Positions 63,732 through 64,000 of a stretch of 64,000 nt of DNA are shown here, piece by piece (position 1 is the first letter of the stretch; the number at the start of each line of letters is the position of its first letter). Below the pieces are notes generated by a model. It was not told where the DNA came from, made no database searches, and worked only from the letters and a program-made list of their open reading frames with translations. Made by a program: the position numbers and the translations under genes. The DNA is from Sphingomonadaceae bacterium 3R27C6 (GTDB taxonomy: Bacteria; Pseudomonadota; Alphaproteobacteria; Sphingomonadales; Sphingomonadaceae), in the NCBI GenBank assembly GCA_005503215.1, contig SCNS01000002.1, forward strand, positions 332,938 through 396,937, read 5' to 3'.

Positions 63732-63922
63732 ATGTCACATCTTACCGACGACGCCCGCGCGCCTTATCGCGGCGAAACCGATACGCTTCCGGGGCCTGAC
63801 AGCCTCGAGGCGATCGTTGCCAAAAATCCCTCGCGCCGGACGCTCCTCCGCAACGGCCTCTTCGGCCTGTCGATCCTGCCGGCACTCGCCGCGTGCGACG
63901 ACACCAGCGGCGATCCCTCGGT
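63732..63922 (+). CDS. phoX: N-terminus of a PhoX-like phosphatase (3' truncated by contig end)
   Basis: About 63 residues are visible: a leader MSHLTDDARAPYRGETD, then a twin-arginine-type signal with RRTLLRNGLFGLSILPALAAC. This combination of an N-terminal MSH leader with a Tat motif is typical of PhoX/DUF839 secreted alkaline phosphatases, and the Pho box upstream agrees. The catalytic domain is missing: after 63922 the sequence is adapter, and the apparent stop at 63933-63935 lies inside it. The name rests on the leader and promoter only. Confidence 0.65.
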
Positions 63923-64000
63923 CTGTCTCTTATAACCATCTGACGCTGCCGACGATATGCACTGGTTAAATATCATTGTTAGCCCCAACATCATAAAAAA
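63923..64000. other. Sequencing-library adapter (Nextera-type) and poly-A, not genomic
   Basis: CTGTCTCTTATA followed by ACCATCT (63923-63941) is the 19-base Tn5 mosaic end with two mismatches. It is followed by an exact GACGCTGCCGACGA (63942-63955), the Nextera read-1 adapter tail. Then come an eight-base index-like stretch, a degraded copy of the flow-cell primer region, and six A at the end. This order is read-through from a short library fragment. Confidence 0.93.

Noticed and set aside
63923..63941. A Tn5-type transposon end, that is, a real insertion
   Set aside because: The mosaic-end sequence is followed by the library-specific GACGCTGCCGACGA and ends in poly-A at the last base, which fits adapter read-through and not a transposon.
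1..64000. CRISPR arrays, insertion sequences, prophage or integrase genes
   Set aside because: I found no regularly spaced repeats, transposase or integrase motifs, and no direct repeats at the three tRNA genes.

Overview
The window is GC-rich chromosomal DNA from an alphaproteobacterium. The gene set fits Sphingomonadaceae (Sphingopyxis/Sphingomonas type) best: an UrcA-family secreted protein, hslVU beside an exopolysaccharide locus, split glyQ/glyS, and a NasTS-controlled nitrate operon. This placement is inference from gene content, with no marker gene or database comparison. There is no rRNA operon, CRISPR array, insertion sequence or prophage. Three tRNAs (Thr-GGT, Ser-GGA, Arg-ACG) are present. 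The last 78 bases are not genome: they read as a Nextera sequencing adapter running into poly-A, so position 63922 is probably the true end of a contig.

Layout. (1) 1-18350 is a surface-polysaccharide locus. A minus-strand block holds a CapD/WbpM-like dehydratase, a Wzy/ligase-like membrane protein, a Wza-like export lipoprotein, a Wzc-like BY-kinase, an unrecognised anchored protein, an initiating sugar transferase, gmd and fcl. Plus-strand genes supply further precursors: a WbpV-like reductase, a UDP-glucuronate 4-epimerase, wecB, wecC, manA and manC. Together they predict GDP-fucose, GDP-mannose, UDP-ManNAcA, UDP-GalA and probably UDP-QuiNAc/FucNAc. The flippase and most glycosyltransferases are not in the window; one glycosyltransferase-like tail may run in at the left edge. 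(2) 18400-27311 is housekeeping: hslVU, a RodZ-like HTH membrane protein, cpoB, tilS, ftsH, three small genes and rpoZ. (3) 27394-36920 is mixed: cardiolipin synthase, a phospholipid-methyltransferase-like gene, an MFS transporter, a Cdc48-type ATPase, a LysR regulator, an FkbM methyltransferase, tRNA-Thr, a very small basic protein, a DUF1905 protein and a periplasmic cyclophilin.

(4) 37278-47964 is a complete nitrate-assimilation operon: nasT, nasS, a nitrate transporter, an outer-membrane porin, nirB, nirD, nasC and the siroheme methyltransferase cobA. Between nasS and the transporter is a leader with a 12-bp terminator stem plus U-run, preceded by two hairpins whose six-base loops have A at position 1 and G at position 4. 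That is the known signature of RNA bound by ANTAR antiterminators such as NasT, and the second hairpin overlaps the terminator. This is the most informative regulatory element in the window. (5) 48030-57172 holds a CYTH-CHAD protein, tRNA-Arg, a DUF1254/DUF1214 pair, ppdK, a small membrane protein and glyS/glyQ. (6) 57408-63922 holds an UrcA protein, an XRE regulator with a four-helix membrane protein, two tandem TraB/GumN proteins, a DUF1801 protein, a Crp/Fnr regulator, rplY, pth, an acetyltransferase, and a Pho-box promoter driving the start of a phoX-like phosphatase that the contig end cuts off.
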